Shown: one piece after another, positions 60,702 to 64,000 of the stretch
Position numbering within the stretch: position 1 is the stretch's first letter
Layout of the letters: each line of letters opens with the position of its first letter
Source: Otis tarda
Lineage: Eukaryota > Chordata > Aves > Otidiformes > Otididae
DNA length: 64,000 nucleotides
Direction of reading: 5' to 3'
NCBI GenBank assembly: GCA_026413225.1
Contig: JAPMTP010000104.1
Location: 1 to 64,000 of the forward strand
Notes under the pieces: model-generated
Told to the model about the DNA's origin: nothing
Database searches by the model: none
What the model saw: the letters and a program-made list of their open reading frames with translations, nothing else
Made by a program: the position numbers and the translations under genes

Positions 60702-62440
60702 CTAGATCAGGTTGCTCAGAGCCTCATCCAGCCTGGCCTTGAACACTTCCAGGGATGGGGCATCCACCACCTCTCTGGGCAACCTGTTCCAGTGCTCTAC
60801 AACTCTCATTGTAAAAAATTTTTTTCTAATATCTAATCTAAACCTACCTCCTTCTAATTTAAACCCATTACCCCTTGTCCTATCACAACAGGCCCTACTG
60901 AACAGCTTCTCCCCATCTTTCCTGTAGGCCCCCTTGAGGTATTGGAAGACCGCTATCAGGTCTCCCCGGAGCCTCCTCTTCTCCAGGCTGAACAGCCCCA
61001 ACTCTCTCAGCCTGTCCTCATAGGAGAGGTGCTCCAGCCCTCTGATCATCTTGGTGGCCCTCCTCTGGACCCTTTCCAACTGGTCCATGTCCTTCTTGTG
61101 TTGGGGGCTCCAGAACTGGACACAGTACTCCAGGTGGGGTCTCACCAGGGCAGAGTAGAGGGGCAGAATCACCTCCCTCGACCTGCTGGCCACGCTCCTC
61201 TTGATGCAGCCCAGGATGCGGTTGGCCTTCTGGGCCGCAAGGGCGCATTGCCCGCTCATGTTGAGCCTCTCGTCTACCAGCACTCCCAAGTCTTTCTCCT
61301 CAGGGCTGCTCTCAATCCAATCTTCGCCCAGCCTGTATTTGTGCCTGGGATTGCCACGACCCAGGTGCAGGACCTTGCACTTGGCCTGGTTGAACTTCAT
61401 GAGGTTGGCACGGGCCCACCTCTCCAGCCTGTCAAGGTCCCTCTGGATGGCATCCCTCCCTTCCAGCGAGTCGACGGCACCACACAGCTTGGTGTCATCG
61501 GCGAACTTGCTGAGGGTGCACTCTATCCCACTGTCCATGTCGCCGACAAAGATGTTGAACAGGGCCGGGCCCAACACGGACCCCTGAGGGACGCCACTGG
61601 TGACCGGTCTCCACTTGGACATTGAGCCGTTGACCACCACTCTCTGAGTGCGGCCATCCAGCCAACTCCTTATCCACCGAGTGGTCCATCCATCGAACCC
61701 ATGCCTCTCTAGTTTAGAGAGAAGGATGTCATGCGGGACAGTGTCAAAAGCTTTGCACAAGTCCAGGTAGACGATATCCGTTGCCCGTCCCTTGTCCACC
61801 GATGCTGTTACCCCGTCATAAAAGGCCACCAAATTGGTCAGGCACGATCTGCCCTTGGTGAAGCCATGCTGGCTGTCACCAACCACCTCCTTGCTCTCCA
61901 TGTGCCTTAGCATGGTTTCCAGGAGAATCTGCTCCATGACCTTGCCAGGCACAGAAGTGAGGCTGACCGGCCTGTAGTTGCCCGGGTCTTCCTTACTCCC
62001 CTTTTTAAAAATGGGGGTTATGTTCCCTCTCTTCCAGTCAGCGGGGACCTCACCAGACCTCCACGATTTCTCAAATATGATGGCCAGTGGCTTGGCAACT
62101 TCATCCGCCAGTTCCTTCAGGACGCGCGGATGGATCTCATCAGGCCCCATGGACTTGGTATGCACCTTCAAGTTCCTTAGATGGTCCTGAACCTGCTCTT
62201 CGAGCACCGTGGGCGGTTCTTCATCCTCACAGTCCCTGCCTGTGCCTTCCACAGCTTGGGTGGGGAGACAAGAGCCCTTGTCAGTGAAGACTGAGGCAAA
62301 AAAGTCGTTGAGTACCTCAGCCTTCTCCACATCCCGGGTAACCACGACACCCGTTACCTTCCGGAGGGGGCCTACATTCTCCTTGGATTTTCTTTTGTCC
62401 CCTACATACCTGTAAAAGCTTTTCTTGTTACTTTTATATC
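60702..62440 (-). pseudogene. CR1 ORF2 reverse transcriptase domain
   Basis: The frame 62,345-60,702 (547 codons) holds the complete RT domain and C-terminal region of CR1 ORF2: NYRPVSLTS (residues about 123-131), [10 protein letters not shown] (about 194-203), PQGSVLGP (about 253-260), catalytic FADD (281-284) and the CR1-typical C-terminal stretch [19 protein letters not shown]. It ends at the natural-looking stop near 60,702. A missing T in the run at 62,432-62,435 (five bases in the other CR1 copy) separates it from the endonuclease frame. Otherwise this is the best-preserved RT in the window. Confidence 0.93.
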
Positions 62441-63485
62441 CCTGGCCAGATTCGATTCCATCAGGGCTTTAGCCTTCCTCACGCTATCCCTGGCCGCTCG
62501 CACAGCCACTCGGTAGTCCTCCCAGGCTACCTGTCCCCGCTTCCACCCTCTATAGGCTTCCTTCTTTACTTTCAGTTGGTCCAGGAGCTCCTTGCTCATC
62601 CACGCTGGCCTCCTGGCCTTTTTGCCCGACTTCTTCTTCATCGGGATGCACCTCTGCTGAGCTTGGAGGAGGTGCTCCTTAAATATGGACCAACTTTCCT
62701 GGGCCCCTCTTCCCTCCAGGGCCGCCTCCCATGGCACTTTGCCCATGAGGTTCCTGAAGAGGCCGAAGTCCGCCTTCCTGAAATCTAGGGCAGAGAGCTT
62801 ACTGTGCAGTTTCCTCGCCGCCCCGTGGATCTTGAATTCCACCGCGTCATGGTCACTGCAGCCAAGGCTGTCCGTCAGTTTCACGTCCCCCACCAGCCCC
62901 TCCCTGTTGGTGAGCACAAGGTCCAGCATGGCACCCCTCCTTGTCGGCTCCTCTATCGCCTGCAGGAGGAAGTTATCGTCCACGCATTCCAGGAACCTCC
63001 TGGACTGCCTGTGCCCTGCTGTGTTGTCTCTCCAGCAGATGTCAGGGTGGTTGAAGTCCCCCATGAGGACCAGGGCTTGTGACCGCTGTGAGGCTGCTCC
63101 TATCTGGCTATAGAGCGCCTCGTCCGCTCTGTCTTCCTGGCCAGGCGGCCTGTAACAGACCCCCACCGTAACATCCCCCGTCCGTCCCTGTCCTCTGATC
63201 TTGACCCATAAGCTCTCTGTCAGCTCCTCCCCCATCCCCAGGCGGAGCTCCACGCACTCCAGCCGGTTGCTGACATAGAGAGCGACACCCTCCTCGTCTT
63301 CCCTGCCTGTCTTTTCTAAAAAGCCTGTACCCCTCCATGTTGACGCTCCAGTCGTAAGAGCCGTCCCACCACGTCTCCGTGATGCCAACAAGGTCGTAGC
63401 CCTGCTCGCACGCACGCATCTCCAGTTCTTCCTGCTTATTCCCCATGCTGCGTGCGTTGGTATAGAGACACTTCAGCAGGGTCAT
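62402..63485 (-). pseudogene. CR1 ORF2 apurinic-type endonuclease domain (frameshifted)
   Basis: The target-nicking endonuclease of CR1 lies in two frames. 63,485-63,290 carries the N-terminal motifs YTNARS and ITETWWD. 63,415-62,402 carries GDFNHPD (about residues 119-124), LDLVLTN and the SDHD motif (187-190), followed by the linker toward RT. The frame changes near 63,290. The key Asn, Glu, Asp and His positions are all visible. The start at 63,485 ([13 protein letters not shown]) is plausible for ORF2. Confidence 0.9.
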
Positions 63486-63645
63486 CGATAAAACCGACTT
63501 GCTGGCTGGAGTGACAGGTGTTCTTTTGTATTGCAGATTAGGTTTATTTGCACCTACCTGCGATCCTTCCCTGACTTCTGGGCGCTTGGTGCTGGCGCCA
63601 TGCCGATAGCCGTGGGCTGAACTGTGCTCCCCTCCCCCAGCAACA

Positions 63646-64000
63646 CTAGTTTAAAGCCCTCCGGACAAGTCTGGCAAGCCTACGTCCAAGCACACTCTTG
63701 CCCTTCTCATTTAGGTGTACGCCATCCTGCCCTAGCAGCCCAGGCTTCTCAAAGCACGCCCCATGGTCAAGATACCCAAAGCCCTGGCTGTAACACCACT
63801 CCCTGAGCCACGAGTTGACTTGCCAGATACGCCTGGCCCTTTCAGGCCCTTGCCCTTCAACCGGGAGGATGGAGAAGAATACCACTTGAGCCCCAGAGTC
63901 TTTGACTGTAGAGCCCAGGGCTCTGAAGTCCCTTTTGATGTTTCTTAGGCTGCTGCTAGCTGTGTCGCTGGCCCCCACGTGAAACACCAGTAATGGATAA
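63646..64000 (-). pseudogene. CR1 ORF1 C-terminal part (esterase-like), partial
   Basis: The minus-strand frame continues to the window edge and ends at 63,646. It shows FHVGASDTA and QDGVHLNEKGKSV, resembling the Asn-containing block and the terminal Asp-x-x-His block of the SGNH-hydrolase (esterase) domain known in some CR1 ORF1 proteins. Here the usual Asn of the first block appears as Ser. The nucleophile serine would lie beyond the window. Between this stop and ORF2 (63,486-63,645) there is only short spacer. Whether the reading frame upstream is intact cannot be seen. Confidence 0.7.

Larger units (their letters stand above)
60603..64000 (-). mobile_element. Long CR1 LINE, running off the window
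   Basis: The 3' octamer tail at 60,603-60,630 abuts satellite at exactly the monomer position used by the CR1 at 51,957. On the minus strand the order from the window edge is ORF1 end, a spacer, ORF2 endonuclease, ORF2 reverse transcriptase, 3' UTR, tail. At least 3.4 kb is present and the 5' end lies outside. ORF2 is broken by two frameshifts. Confidence 0.93.

Noticed and set aside
1-64000. A previously undescribed multi-gene biological system
   Set aside because: After reading both strands I see no set of co-oriented intact genes; the content is satellite DNA, LINEs, LTRs and dead proviral genes. The unusual aspects are structural.

Overview
The window looks like bird nuclear heterochromatin. 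The taxon evidence is three CR1 LINE segments carrying the avian-type 3' octamer tail (ATTCTATG repeats), several copies of an avian-style LTR (TG...CA ends, 5-bp target duplications, 3' end near GGGGCTGAACTACGACA), and about 40 kb of one GC-rich, CpG-rich 190-191 bp satellite. No intact host gene, RNA gene, CRISPR array or prokaryotic feature was found. Essentially every long open frame is a satellite frame or a decayed mobile-element gene.

Layout. Positions 1-16,140 form a large, imperfect inverted duplication. The left arm holds a decayed gammaretrovirus-like (class I) endogenous provirus on the minus strand, about 1,581-7,140, with gag, pro-RT, RNase H, integrase and an env stub. The right arm holds the same provirus on the plus strand, about 10,678-15,351. 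Each arm ends in the same unrelated LTR lying antisense to the provirus (717-1,580 and 15,352-16,140). The centre, 7,141-10,677, is a 745-bp tandem repeat whose orientation flips at about 9,395-9,412. The right arm carries private deletions of about 380 bp (gag) and 575 bp (RT core). The provirus was already dead before duplication, because both arms share some lesions. A separate solo LTR with a 5-bp duplication (127-575) sits outside the duplicated part.

Positions 16,141-16,470 hold a small CR1 fragment and an LTR fragment. A satellite stretch then flips orientation across a roughly 50-bp inverted repeat (16,636-16,782). Degenerate monomers lead into the main array (about 17,500-60,602), all in one orientation. 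The array is interrupted by a 2-kb CR1 (51,957-53,927), a 1.14-kb solo LTR (56,812-57,952) and a longer CR1 that runs off the window end (60,603-64,000). Within the array, 32,041-43,116 is a higher-order repeat: two units of about 3.05 kb (16 monomers) followed by two of about 2.48 kb (13 monomers) that share one three-monomer deletion.

The main new inference is that the 745-bp repeat in the palindrome centre is itself a tetramer of about 185-bp subunits related to the 190-bp satellite, with an intermediate monomer at about 16,470-16,690. One ancient satellite family therefore spans 7.1-60.6 kb in two organisational states. It has been invaded repeatedly, and both large CR1 copies entered at the same nucleotide of the monomer. 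This fits a pericentromeric, centromeric or sex-chromosome heterochromatin block; which of these cannot be decided from sequence alone.
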